The notes below the pieces were generated by a model. It was not told the origin of the DNA. It made no database searches and worked only from the letters and a program-made list of their open reading frames with translations. Positions 1 to 8,768 of a stretch of DNA of 64,000 bases are shown here, one piece after another. The number at the start of each line of letters is the position of its first letter. The first letter of the stretch is position 1. The translations under genes and the position numbers were made by a program. Origin of the DNA: an uncultured Lachnospiraceae bacterium (GTDB taxonomy: Bacteria > Bacillota > Clostridia > Lachnospirales > Lachnospiraceae); assembly GCA_944381635.1 (NCBI GenBank), contig CALWLY010000012.1, positions 1 to 64,000 on the forward strand. Reading direction: 5' to 3'.

Positions 1-91
1 ATAAACCATTAATTTGTTAGCTGAAATATTGAATTTTCAAGGTGCGAAGCCCATTTTAGATATGGGAAGTCTTAGTTTCTAATTAGAACGT

Positions 92-212
92 AAAAAGGAC
101 GCTGCAAAATCAGAGATTATACATTGGCCCTATCCTATTTTGTTCAAAAGCAGTGGCTGTTCACAAAATATGATAGGGCTGACATTTTCTGATTTTTGCA
201 GCGTCCTTTTTT
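92..212. repeat. Long palindromic intergenic element, copy A (also terminator-like)
   Basis: Imperfect palindrome of about 120 nt. The outer stem pairs AAAAAGGACGCTGCAAAAT with ATTTTTGCAGCGTCCTTTTTT. An inner stem pairs GCCCTATCCTATTTTGT with ACAAAATATGATAGGGC around a loop of about 20 nt. Both ends are flanked by A/T runs, so it could terminate transcription in either direction, including that of the MATE gene downstream. Three relatives lie at 6657, 39882 and 44498. Confidence 0.8.
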
Positions 213-293
213 GTGTAGAAATCCTTGTCTTTTCTGCAGAAAGAAAAGGCTGTTAAGGACTGTGTGTCAGTGTGAGCGTTCGCTTACGGACAT

Positions 294-1613
294 TTAATGA
301 GAACGATCTTTTTTGTAAAGGATTATGCCGATGATCATAGTAGCCAGCTCGGCGGCCGGATAAGCCATCCAGATTCCGCTGCTTCCCAGAAACGGAGGGA
401 GCAGGTAGACAAACGCAACTACAAGGATACATCCCCGCAGGAGGCAGAGAATCAGGGAGTGCAGCGCTTTTGCCACAGATTGAAAATAACAGATAAAGAC
501 CATGTTTACTCCCAGGAAAAGAAAACCGGTAAAATAGATTCTGACAGCAGGTGCGGCCAGAGTCAGAATTTCTTCACTTGGCGTCAGGAAAATGTAGGTA
601 AACAGGTTGGGCACAATGAGACCAAGCAAAACAGGAACCGCACATATGATCAGAGATGTCTTGATGGAGAGAGACTGCACTTTTGCAATGCGATTCTTAA
701 GACCGGCTCCGTGGTTGATGGACAAGATGGGCTGAGCAGCCTGTTCAATACCTTTGCACAGAGAGATGACCACAATGGCAGTGTTGGAAATAATGCCGTA
801 AACACTGACGCCTGTATTTCCAAGATAACGCAGCAGCTGAAGATTGAAGACGAAGATGGTAAAGCCGGCGGCAATCTCTATGACAAAGCTTGGAAATCCG
901 TTGGATAAAATTCTCACAAGAAAAACCGGAGAAAAGTTTTTCAGGGTAAACTTCAGCTGATTTTTGGGTGAGAAAAAATGAGTGCATAAAATAAGCACGG
1001 TAAGGCTGGAGCCGATGACTGTGGCAAGAGCGGCACCCTTCATTCCCATATTCAGCGGGTATACAAAAATATAGTCCAGAATAATATTGGTTACACCTCC
1101 GGCAATGACGCCGTTCATGGAAAGTTTGGGAGCACCGTCATTGCGGATAAAAGTCTGAAGAAACGAGGAGAAGAAGAAGACTCCCATTCCCCAGATAAGA
1201 TAAGGAATGTATTCCATAATATAAGGCATGGTTTCGCTGGTTCCGCCAAGCATTATAGCAATATCTTCCATAAAGAGAACGCAGATTACCATGCAGATCA
1301 GCCAGGTAGCCAGATTCATAAGCAGAGACAGGCTGAAAAAAGAGTTTCCTTCTTCATGCCGCCCTTTTCCCCTTGCAATGGACATGAGCACAGAACCGCC
1401 TACCCCGAAAAGAAGGCCGAACCCGAAAAAGATATTGTAGATGGGCAGGGCAATATTCAGGGCAGCCAGAGCAGTAGCACCCAATCTCTTTCCTATAATA
1501 ATAGTATCCGCCAGCACATAGATGGATGTGACCATTGTTCCGCAGATGGCCGGAATCAGATAGTGAAAAAATAATTCCTTGACCGGTTTCTGAATAAATT
1601 CGTTTGTGTTCAT
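294..1613 (-). CDS. MATE family multidrug/Na+ antiporter (MepA-like)
   Basis: A 439-residue polytopic membrane protein with about twelve hydrophobic segments. The N-terminus (LFFHYLIPAICGTMVTSIYVL, then DTIIIGKRLGATALAALNIA) is the pattern of MATE exporters of the MepA/DinF type. These expel cationic drugs or metabolites across the cytoplasmic membrane using an ion gradient. A second copy of the characteristic half-domain starts near residue 235. The ATG at 1613 is preceded by AAAAGGA about ten bases upstream. The gene stands alone with no adjacent regulator, and its 3' end faces palindromic element A. The substrate cannot be read from sequence. A second, distinct MATE gene lies at 31379-32686. 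Confidence 0.88.
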   Translation of the reverse strand: MNTNEFIQKPVKELFFHYLIPAICGTMVTSIYVLADTIIIGKRLGATALAALNIALPIYNIFFGFGLLFGVGGSVLMSIARGKGRHEEGNSFFSLSLLMNLATWLICMVICVLFMEDIAIMLGGTSETMPYIMEYIPYLIWGMGVFFFSSFLQTFIRNDGAPKLSMNGVIAGGVTNIILDYIFVYPLNMGMKGAALATVIGSSLTVLILCTHFFSPKNQLKFTLKNFSPVFLVRILSNGFPSFVIEIAAGFTIFVFNLQLLRYLGNTGVSVYGIISNTAIVVISLCKGIEQAAQPILSINHGAGLKNRIAKVQSLSIKTSLIICAVPVLLGLIVPNLFTYIFLTPSEEILTLAAPAVRIYFTGFLFLGVNMVFICYFQSVAKALHSLILCLLRGCILVVAFVYLLPPFLGSSGIWMAYPAAELATMIIGIILYKKDRSH

Positions 1614-2104
1614 AGTTTTCAGTTCCTTTTGCTTAATTTTAGTGTTTTTGATGATAGATCAGTTTAAAAATATTCCGATTTCTGACTATATCACAGAATG
1701 TTTTTATTAGCAATCGTTTCAACAAGGAATTCTGAAAGGAAACTAAAAAAGAGAAACAAAAGGTGTACCCGTGCGAATAACAAAACAAAACGCCTTCATT
1801 TCGCGAAGTAACACGTCGCAATGCTAAACTATCCAAAATGCCGGAGGAATGTTGCAAAAGTTGGAAAAGCGGCGTGATTATGTGGCATAAATACAAGAGA
1901 TAAGTCGAAAAAACAAGGAATATATACCTGATAAAAGATGAATAAAAATTAAATAGTAGCAAATTGCACAAAAATGAAGATTTTTTTTCTATAGCAAACC
2001 TAACGAAATTAGACTATTCAAAATGTGAGATTGTTGTATACTAAAGAGGTAAATGATGCCTGACAAAAATTTGTAAGGTAAATCTACTCAAGGGAGGCTA
2101 ACAC
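1614..2104. other. Intergenic region between divergent MATE and binding-protein genes
   Basis: About 490 AT-rich bases between divergently transcribed genes. A possible -10 box, TATACT, lies at 2037-2042 without a good -35. The strong ribosome site GGGAGG is at 2092-2097. I see no convincing gene, tRNA or riboswitch. Reverse-strand open frames here lack a ribosome site and show no recognisable family. Confidence 0.5.
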
Positions 2105-3727
2105 ATGAAAAGCAAATTTTTAAGAAAGTTTCTGGCAGTTGGTCTGGTAGGAACTATGGCAGCTTCAATGCTGGCTGGATGTTCTGGTTCCAGTGAACAG
2201 ACAACTACAAGCACAAGTTCAGGAAGCGAAGCATCAACAGAAGCTTCAACAGACAGTGCTTCTGCAGAGGCAACAACTGACGGAGAAGTTCCCACACTGA
2301 TCTGGTGGACAGTAGGTGGAACAATTCCCAGCGATTTTGAAGAGGACATGCAGGTTATCAGCGACTATGTTCAGGAAAAAATCGGTGTTGCACTGGATAT
2401 CCAGGTTGCAGGCTGGGCAGATTACGATTCCAAGATGAACACAATCGTTAACTCAGGTGAATACTTCGACTTAATGTTTGTAAACAACACAAACTACAGC
2501 AAATTCGTAAACCTGGGCGGTCTGGCAGATATCACAGACATGGTTGAATCTGTAACACCTGAATTATACAGCTTCATTCCGGAAGATCTGTGGAACGGTT
2601 CCAGAATCAAAGGACAGATTTATGCAGTTCCTACATACAAAGATTCTTCTCTGACACAGTTCTGGTATTTCGATGATCAGTATGTACAGAAATACAACAT
2701 CGATTACGAAAGCATCCAGACTATGGATGATCTTACTCCTGCATTCAAAGCAATCAAAGATGGCGAAGGTGCATCTTTCTATCCGGTACAGCTGAATCAG
2801 GGTGCTCTTTGGAACGGTTTCTTTAATGAATACGATGGACTTGCAAGTGGACTTCAGCCTATCGGTGTAAGACTGGACGACGAGACACGTACAGTTGTTT
2901 CTACACTGGAACAGGAAGATGTAATGCACAACCTGAACTTACTGCATGAGTGGTACGTAGCAGGTTATACAAATCCTGATGCAAACGTTATGACAGAAGG
3001 AACCAAACAGAATGCATTTGGTAACGCTCAGGGATGGCCGGCAGCAGTAAGTGCATGGCAGACACAGCAGGGTGTTGAAAAATACGATGCATGGAAAGTA
3101 TTTGGACCGATTTACACAACAGAGACAATTCAGGGATCTATGAATGCTATCTCTGCAAACTCCAACTACAAAGAAGAAGCTCTGAAACTTCTTGAACTGG
3201 TAAATACAGATCAGACACTGCGTGATATGTTATACTACGGTGTTCCGGACAAGACCTTCCAGTATGAAGAAGACGGAACTGTTACAAAACTGAGAGACGA
3301 TTGGCCGCTGGCTGGTTATACACAGGGAACATTCTTCAACCTTTCTGTAGAATCTTCCGCACCGGCAGATCAGTATGAACAGATTAAAGAACAGAACGAA
3401 GCAGCTACACCTTCTGTATGCTTAGGTTTCGCATTAGATCCTGAACCGATCCAGAACGAAATCGCAAACTGCAATACAGTATGGGATAAATACAAATACG
3501 ACCTGCTTACAGGTGCTTCCGATCCGGAAGAAGCTGTTCCGAGATGTCTGGAAGAACTGAAAGCAGCAGGACTGGATACTGTAATCGCAGAAGCTCAGAG
3601 ACAGGTTGATGAGTTCTTTGCAAATGCAGATGCAACAGCTGCAACAACAGAAACAACAGCTGAGACAACAACAGAAACTGTAGCTGAAACAACAACAGAA
3701 ACAGCAACTGAGACAGCTGCAGAATAA
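2105..3727 (+). CDS. Extracellular solute-binding lipoprotein, orphan, with Thr/Glu-rich C-terminal tail
   Basis: A 540-residue ABC-transporter substrate-binding protein of the sugar/LipO type (family 1, probably the DUF3502-containing group). A signal peptide ends in the lipobox MLAGC with the lipid-attachment Cys at residue 26, followed by a Ser/Thr/Glu linker (about residues 27-60). The mature domain starts near VPTLIWWTVGG. The last 35 or so residues are a TTET/AETTT low-complexity tail, unusual for this family, which normally ends in a structured lobe. No permease or ATPase adjoins it: ppdK follows after 271 bases and a terminator. It must therefore work with a transporter encoded elsewhere, or act as a surface receptor. 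Codon choice is strongly biased (CAG, GAA, ACA, GCA), suggesting high expression. The ligand is unknown. Confidence 0.85.
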   Translation: MKSKFLRKFLAVGLVGTMAASMLAGCSGSSEQTTTSTSSGSEASTEASTDSASAEATTDGEVPTLIWWTVGGTIPSDFEEDMQVISDYVQEKIGVALDIQVAGWADYDSKMNTIVNSGEYFDLMFVNNTNYSKFVNLGGLADITDMVESVTPELYSFIPEDLWNGSRIKGQIYAVPTYKDSSLTQFWYFDDQYVQKYNIDYESIQTMDDLTPAFKAIKDGEGASFYPVQLNQGALWNGFFNEYDGLASGLQPIGVRLDDETRTVVSTLEQEDVMHNLNLLHEWYVAGYTNPDANVMTEGTKQNAFGNAQGWPAAVSAWQTQQGVEKYDAWKVFGPIYTTETIQGSMNAISANSNYKEEALKLLELVNTDQTLRDMLYYGVPDKTFQYEEDGTVTKLRDDWPLAGYTQGTFFNLSVESSAPADQYEQIKEQNEAATPSVCLGFALDPEPIQNEIANCNTVWDKYKYDLLTGASDPEEAVPRCLEELKAAGLDTVIAEAQRQVDEFFANADATAATTETTAETTTETVAETTTETATETAAE

Positions 3728-3752
3728 TGCAGAAAAGAAAATAACAAGACAG

Positions 3753-3791
3753 AGGCATTGGTTTTCGTAAAAGAAGGCTGATGCCTTTTTC
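3753..3791 (+). terminator. Rho-independent terminator after the binding protein
   Basis: The stem AGGCAT...ATGCCT (3753-3758 with 3781-3786), with further pairing inside, is followed by TTTTTC. It separates the orphan binding protein from ppdK. Confidence 0.65.
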
Positions 3792-3928
3792 TATTAGGTT
3801 TTTGGCTCTTCGTATCCGGTTCCCTGTCAAGTGCTTGAACACTGCAAAATACACAGATGATATAATAAAAAAACCGGATTAAATGTTAAAATGACGAAAA
3901 ATATAGTGATGAAGTAAAAAATATATGG

Positions 3929-3934
3929 TATAAT
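3929..3934 (+). promoter_or_regulatory. Extended -10 promoter element of ppdK
   Basis: TATAAT preceded by TGG gives an extended -10 box 65 bases upstream of the start codon. No good -35 hexamer is visible, which is common for TGn promoters. The leader ends in the ribosome site AAAGGGGG. Confidence 0.55.
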
Positions 3935-3998
3935 TATCAAAAGAATTTATGCATTGTCTTGGAAAATGCACAAATAACAAATAAAGGGGGAATTTACC

Positions 3999-6626
3999 AT
4001 GGCGAAATGGGTATATCTGTTTAAAGAGGGAAATGCACAGATGCGCAATCTCTTGGGTGGAAAGGGTTCCAATCTGGCAGAAATGACAAATTTGGGACTG
4101 CCGATTCCACCTGGGTTTACAGTCACAACAGAAGCGTGTACGGATTATTACAAAAACGGGAAGACAATTTCGGACGAAATCCGGGAACAGATTTTTGATG
4201 CTCTTGCTATTTTGGAAGAACAGCAGGGCAAAAAATTCGGCGACACGGAAAATCCTCTTCTGGTATCGGTTCGTTCCGGTGCAAGGGCTTCCATGCCTGG
4301 TATGATGGATACCATATTAAACTTGGGGCTGACCGATATTTCGGTGGAAGGATTTGCGAAAAAGACAGGAAATCCCAGATTTGCCTATGACTCTTACCGC
4401 AGGTTTATCCAGATGTTTTCAGATGTAGTCATGGAAATTCCCAAGTCTTTGTTTGAGCAGGTATTGGATGAGATCAAAGAAGACAGAGGCGTTCATTTTG
4501 ATACGGATTTGACGGCGGAGGATTTGAAAGAAGTTATCCTTCGCTATAAAAAGATTTATAAAGAACATATGGGAAGTGATTTCCCTCAGGAACCGAGAGT
4601 TCAGCTGATGGAAGCGGTGAAAGCAGTGTTCCGCTCCTGGGATAATGAACGTGCCATCGTTTACCGCCGCATGAACGATATTCCCGGAGACTGGGGAACC
4701 GCAGTTAATGTGCAGTCAATGGTATTTGGAAATATGGGAAATACTTCCGGCACAGGGGTTGCCTTTACAAGAAATCCTTCCACAGGGGCAAAAGGTATAT
4801 TCGGAGAGTATCTGATCAATGCTCAGGGTGAAGATGTTGTTGCCGGAATCCGTACTCCTCAGCCGATTACCAGAATGGAACAGGATCTTCCGGAATGCTA
4901 CAAACAGTTTATGGAAATTGCAAATACGCTGGAAAATCACTATCGCGATATGCAGGATATGGAATTTACCATTGAAGAGGGAAAACTTTTCTTCCTGCAG
5001 ACAAGAAACGGAAAAAGAACTGCATCCGCAGCTCTGCAGATTGCCTGTGATCTGGTAGATGAGGGAATGATTACTCCGGAGGAAGCAGTGCTCCGTATCG
5101 AGGCGAAATCTTTGGATCAGCTTTTGCATCCTACCTTTGACACAGCCGCGCTGAAGGCGGGCGAAGTGATTGGACAGGGTCTGCCGGCATCGCCCGGAGC
5201 AGCAGCCGGCAAAGTATACTTTACCGCAGAAGATGCAGTGAGTGCTCACGAAAGAGGAGAGAGAGTCGTACTGGTTCGTCAGGAAACTTCACCGGAAGAT
5301 ATTGAAGGCATGCATGCGGCGGAAGGAATTCTGACAGTTCGAGGCGGAATGACTTCTCACGCAGCTGTTGTGGCAAGAGGAATGGGAACCGCCTGCATTT
5401 CCGGCTGCGGCGATATTGTTATTGATGAGGCGGCTAAGTTCTTCCAGCTGGGAGGAAAAGTTTACAGAGAAGGAGATTATATTTCTCTTGATGGTTCCAC
5501 CGGAAAAATTTACGACGGTGATATACGTACACAGGAGGCAACAATCAGCGGAAACTTCGGAAGGATTATGGGATGGGCGGATCAATTCCGCAGACTTAAA
5601 GTACGCACCAATGCGGACACTCCTGCGGATGCTGCCAATGCAGTAAAACTGGGAGCGGAAGGAATCGGACTGTGCCGTACAGAGCATATGTTCTTTGAGC
5701 CGGAGCGCATTCCGAAGATTCGAAAAATGATTCTTTCTCCTACTGTGGAAGCCAGAGAAGAAGCTTTGGCGGAACTGATTCCTTTCCAGAAAAGTGACTT
5801 TAAAGAGATTTATGAGGTGATGGAAGGCCTTCCGGTGACCATCCGTTTCCTGGATCCTCCGCTTCATGAATTTATCCCGACTGAGGAAAAAGACATCGAA
5901 GAGCTGGCAAAAGACATGAGGATGTCTGTGGCAGAGGTAAAAGCAATCTGCAGCAGCCTGCATGAATTTAATCCTATGATGGGACACAGAGGCTGCCGTT
6001 TGTCCATTACCTATCCGGAAATTGCCAGAATGCAGACAAGAGCGGTAATGGAGGCTGCCATTGAAGTTAAAAAGGAAAAGGGATTCAACATTATACCGGA
6101 AATCATGATTCCTCTTGTAGGCGACAGAAAAGAACTGAAATTTGTCAAAGACGTGGTTGTCGGTGTGGCAGAGCAGGTGAAGAAAGAAAAAGGTTCCGAT
6201 ATCGAATACCATGTGGGAACCATGATTGAAATACCAAGAGCAGCTCTTCTGGCAAATGAAATTGCAGAAGAGGCAGACTTCTTCTCCTTTGGAACCAATG
6301 ATCTGACACAGATGACCTTTGGATTTTCCAGAGACGATGCAGGAAAATTCCTGGTGGATTATTATAAGAGCAAAATCTACGAATCTGATCCGTTTGCAAA
6401 ACTTGACCAGAACGGAGTGGGACAGCTCGTACAGATGGCCGCACAAAAAGGCCGTCAGGTGAAACCGCATATTAAGCTTGGAATTTGTGGTGAGCATGGC
6501 GGTGATTCTTCTTCTGTGGAATTCTGCCACAGAGTGGGACTGGATTATGTTTCCTGTTCACCGTATCGCGTTCCGATTGCAAGACTGGCAGCAGCGCAGG
6601 CTGCGATCAAAAGCAAAGAGGAATAG
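3999..6626 (+). CDS. ppdK: Pyruvate, phosphate dikinase
   Basis: An 875-residue cytoplasmic enzyme interconverting pyruvate + ATP + Pi with phosphoenolpyruvate + AMP + PPi, used in glycolysis or gluconeogenesis by many anaerobes. The length matches the family. The N-terminal ATP-grasp domain opens with LLGGKGSNLAEMT. The swivelling phosphohistidine domain carries GGMTSHAAVVARG with the catalytic His at residue 454; Thr452 is the site modified by PPDK regulatory proteins in relatives. The C-terminal PEP-utilising barrel contains GLCRTEHMFF, FSFGTNDLTQMTFG and LGICGEHGGD. The start ATG follows a GGGGG ribosome site. No regulatory protein gene is adjacent. It is transcribed alone and ends in palindromic element B. 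Confidence 0.97.
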   Translation: MAKWVYLFKEGNAQMRNLLGGKGSNLAEMTNLGLPIPPGFTVTTEACTDYYKNGKTISDEIREQIFDALAILEEQQGKKFGDTENPLLVSVRSGARASMPGMMDTILNLGLTDISVEGFAKKTGNPRFAYDSYRRFIQMFSDVVMEIPKSLFEQVLDEIKEDRGVHFDTDLTAEDLKEVILRYKKIYKEHMGSDFPQEPRVQLMEAVKAVFRSWDNERAIVYRRMNDIPGDWGTAVNVQSMVFGNMGNTSGTGVAFTRNPSTGAKGIFGEYLINAQGEDVVAGIRTPQPITRMEQDLPECYKQFMEIANTLENHYRDMQDMEFTIEEGKLFFLQTRNGKRTASAALQIACDLVDEGMITPEEAVLRIEAKSLDQLLHPTFDTAALKAGEVIGQGLPASPGAAAGKVYFTAEDAVSAHERGERVVLVRQETSPEDIEGMHAAEGILTVRGGMTSHAAVVARGMGTACISGCGDIVIDEAAKFFQLGGKVYREGDYISLDGSTGKIYDGDIRTQEATISGNFGRIMGWADQFRRLKVRTNADTPADAANAVKLGAEGIGLCRTEHMFFEPERIPKIRKMILSPTVEAREEALAELIPFQKSDFKEIYEVMEGLPVTIRFLDPPLHEFIPTEEKDIEELAKDMRMSVAEVKAICSSLHEFNPMMGHRGCRLSITYPEIARMQTRAVMEAAIEVKKEKGFNIIPEIMIPLVGDRKELKFVKDVVVGVAEQVKKEKGSDIEYHVGTMIEIPRAALLANEIAEEADFFSFGTNDLTQMTFGFSRDDAGKFLVDYYKSKIYESDPFAKLDQNGVGQLVQMAAQKGRQVKPHIKLGICGEHGGDSSSVEFCHRVGLDYVSCSPYRVPIARLAAAQAAIKSKEE

Positions 6627-6656
6627 TGTTTCCTTTTCATAAAAACTAGATAGAAT

Positions 6657-6773
6657 AAGGGTGCTGCAAAAAAGATTTGCGCTTGTTGTGCCATTTTTGT
6701 GTAAAAACGTCAGCTGTTTACAAAAGTGCTATGACAAGCCTCTCCTCCTTATGCTGCAGCGCCCTTAATTTTT
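6657..6773. repeat. Long palindromic intergenic element, copy B (ppdK 3' end)
   Basis: The outer stem pairs AAGGGTGCTGCA with TGCTGCAGCGCCCTTA. An inner stem pairs GCTTGTTGTGCCATTTTTGT with ACAAAAGTGCTATGACAAGC around a loop containing CAGCTG. An A/T-rich tail follows on both sides. It is the same family as copies A, C and D, located 30 bases after the ppdK stop. Confidence 0.75.
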
Positions 6774-6903
6774 GCCGTTTCGAAATTGACATCCTTTCAT
6801 TTTTTGATAACTGAACGATTTAGAGTGAAAGAAACTCTTAGTAATAGACAGTATGAGTAAAAATACAGTACTGCAATCAAAAAATGAAAGGCGGATTTTA
6901 AAA

Positions 6904-7449
6904 ATGGTAAAATCAAAGTGGATTAAATTTTTAGCAGCAGGAATGTGCGTAACAATGCTCACAGCCTGTGGGGCAGATAACAATCCGGAAACAAATACTC
7001 CTTATTCAGCTGAAAATTTTCCAAGCGAAACACGGAGCAGTGAAGCAGAAAGTGACGAATCGGTAAATAATGAATCTGTAGTTGAGGAAGTTGCAAGCAA
7101 TGATTTTGAAAATTTAATTTGCTCCGCTGATATAGTTGGAAATGCAGTGGAATTTTCTGACATTGGGTGTAAAATAAGTCAAATAAAAACAGTAAAAACA
7201 GAGGACGGCGGCGAGTTAGCTATGTAGACTGATTCGGGGAATACCGCGGAAGATATGACAGTGACAGTCAAGTATAGTGAAAATTGTGAATTTCAAGTTG
7301 CAAAGGTTGATCAAGTAACGGGAGATGCTACTGTCAGTGAGGGAACTGTTTCTGATGTGAAAAAAGAACCTATTCTCTATATTTTTGGGGATTTTGCAGA
7401 TACATATAATCTGACAGCGGCAAAAGTCATTATCGTTTATTACGAATAG
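6904..7449 (+). pseudogene. Small lipoprotein gene split by an in-frame TAG codon
   Basis: The frame opening at ATG 6904 (MVKSKWIKFLAAGMC) encodes a lipoprotein signal with lipobox LTAC (Cys at residue 22) and then an acidic Ser/Glu/Asn linker. It runs to a TAG at 7225-7227 and continues open in the same frame to TAA at 7449. After the TAG the sequence (MTVTVKYSENCEFQVAK and on) reads as a plausible beta-rich secreted domain. The whole would be about 181 residues. The simplest reading is a nonsense mutation in a formerly intact lipoprotein; a sequencing error or amber readthrough are alternatives. The truncated 107-residue form could still be exported. No function is recognised. Confidence 0.7.
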
Positions 7450-7536
7450 AATGGGAGAAAAGGAGTTTATGAAATAAGAGATTTTGGGTTAGAATCTGCA
7501 TTTATGGACTGATATTTTCAGCTGTTTTTAATTGCG

Positions 7537-7565
7537 TTGTGAAAAAAGAGCTTTGCTAGTATAAT
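7537..7565 (+). promoter_or_regulatory. Sigma-A promoter for the PHP gene
   Basis: TTGTGA (7537-7542), a 17-base spacer and TATAAT (7560-7565), about 140 bases upstream of the PHP start codon. Confidence 0.6.
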
Positions 7566-7706
7566 AGACAGGTAAAGATGAAAATTATGCGGTGAAGCTA
7601 TCCAGTTTAAACAGGCACTGTGTTTGGTGTTTTATGTATGACAAGCGCTTGAATTTTGTCCCGCACAGTAAAGAAGAAGCGCCGGAAGGCACAGATAGGA
7701 GAGGTC

Positions 7707-8603
7707 ATGAGAAATTTTGATTTACATATGCATTCCGCCTACAGCAATGACGGAGAGTTTACCCCTTCACAGCTGATCGAAATGGCAGTTCGGAAAGATA
7801 TGGAAGTTGTAGCTCTTTCTGATCATGACTGTATGCTGGGAATTGATGAGATGATAGAAGCCGGAAAAAAGGCGGGGATCAAAGTGGTTCCGGCGATAGA
7901 ATTTTCCACACTTTTTGAGGGAGAATTTGAGTGTCATCTTTTGGGATATGGTTTTGATTACAAACAGGACTATTTTCAGAATCTGCATACTTATGTAAAA
8001 CAGTTGATGAATGATGCTTTTCATACCCGCGTGGAAAAACTGGAGAATTATTATTCTATCAAAATTGATGAAAAGAAAATTCTGGAAGATTCTAAAGGAG
8101 AAAACCCCTGGTATTTGATGTGCCAGAGAATGTTTCAGGATCCTGCCAATGCGCATATTGAGGATTTTAAAGAGTACCGTCCGGGCGGAAAACGCAGTCA
8201 GCCTGCACCGGTAAATTTCTTCTGGGACAAATGCCAGAAGGGAAGTCCGCTGTATGTTTATGTAAAATTTCCTGCTTTCAGGGAAACCGTGAAGCGGATT
8301 CATGATGCCGGAGGAATCGCAGTTTTGGCGCATCCTTTCAACAATTTTTATCAAAGAGAGGATATGCTGAAATTGGCGATAGAAAGCGGAATCGACGGAA
8401 TCGAGGCGTACAGCAACTATCATAATGCAGAACAGAATGCGTATTATGAACGCTACGCAAAGGAGCATGGACTGCTGATCACCTGCGGAAGCGATTTCCA
8501 TGGGAAGCTCAAGCCTACGATTGAAATGGGAAAATACGGGGCAGATGTTCCGGACAAAGACAGAATTCTGGAAGAATTTTTAAAGGCGGCAAAATGTCAG
8601 TAA
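7707..8603 (+). CDS. PHP-domain metal-dependent phosphoesterase
   Basis: A 298-residue protein with the four PHP metal-binding motifs in order: HMHSAYSNDGEFTP near residue 6, SDHDC near residue 47, AHPFNN near residue 213, and GSDFHGK near residue 270. It resembles the YciV/RNase AM group, which hydrolyses phosphodiesters or 3',5'-bisphosphonucleotides in the cytoplasm. The exact substrate here is unknown. The start at 7707 is chosen because GGAGAGG lies just upstream and the protein then begins right at the first motif; an upstream in-frame codon at 7656 would add a basic non-conserved stretch. It is a single-gene unit closed by a bidirectional hairpin shared with the convergent M32 gene. 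Confidence 0.85.
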   Translation: MRNFDLHMHSAYSNDGEFTPSQLIEMAVRKDMEVVALSDHDCMLGIDEMIEAGKKAGIKVVPAIEFSTLFEGEFECHLLGYGFDYKQDYFQNLHTYVKQLMNDAFHTRVEKLENYYSIKIDEKKILEDSKGENPWYLMCQRMFQDPANAHIEDFKEYRPGGKRSQPAPVNFFWDKCQKGSPLYVYVKFPAFRETVKRIHDAGGIAVLAHPFNNFYQREDMLKLAIESGIDGIEAYSNYHNAEQNAYYERYAKEHGLLITCGSDFHGKLKPTIEMGKYGADVPDKDRILEEFLKAAKCQ

Positions 8604-8676
8604 AGGCTGAATGCGCCTGGATTGTGCAGAAAAAAAGAATTTAAAAAAATTCCATATAAAACACTTCCATGTAAAA

Positions 8677-8723
8677 CACTCCTGCAGACATTCGAAATGT
8701 AAATTCGTCTGTTTGCAGGAGTG
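8677..8723. terminator. Bidirectional terminator between PHP and M32 genes
   Basis: The stem CACTCCTGCAGACA pairs with TGTTTGCAGGAGTG across a loop of about 19 bases. A/T-rich flanks on both sides fit termination of both convergent genes. Confidence 0.7.
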
Positions 8724-8768
8724 ACTTATTTTTCCGGGAAGGAAGTTTACCTTATAAATAAGTTTTAG

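Noticed and set aside
5-82. Open frame of 25 codons at the left edge ending in TAA at 80-82
   Set aside because: It is preceded by an in-frame TAA at 2-4, has no start codon or ribosome site and matches nothing I know; the true context lies outside the window.
1639-1971. Reverse-strand 110-codon frame in the gap before the orphan binding protein
   Set aside because: No ribosome site, Phe/Leu/Ser-rich composition expected of AT-rich non-coding DNA, and no recognisable domain.
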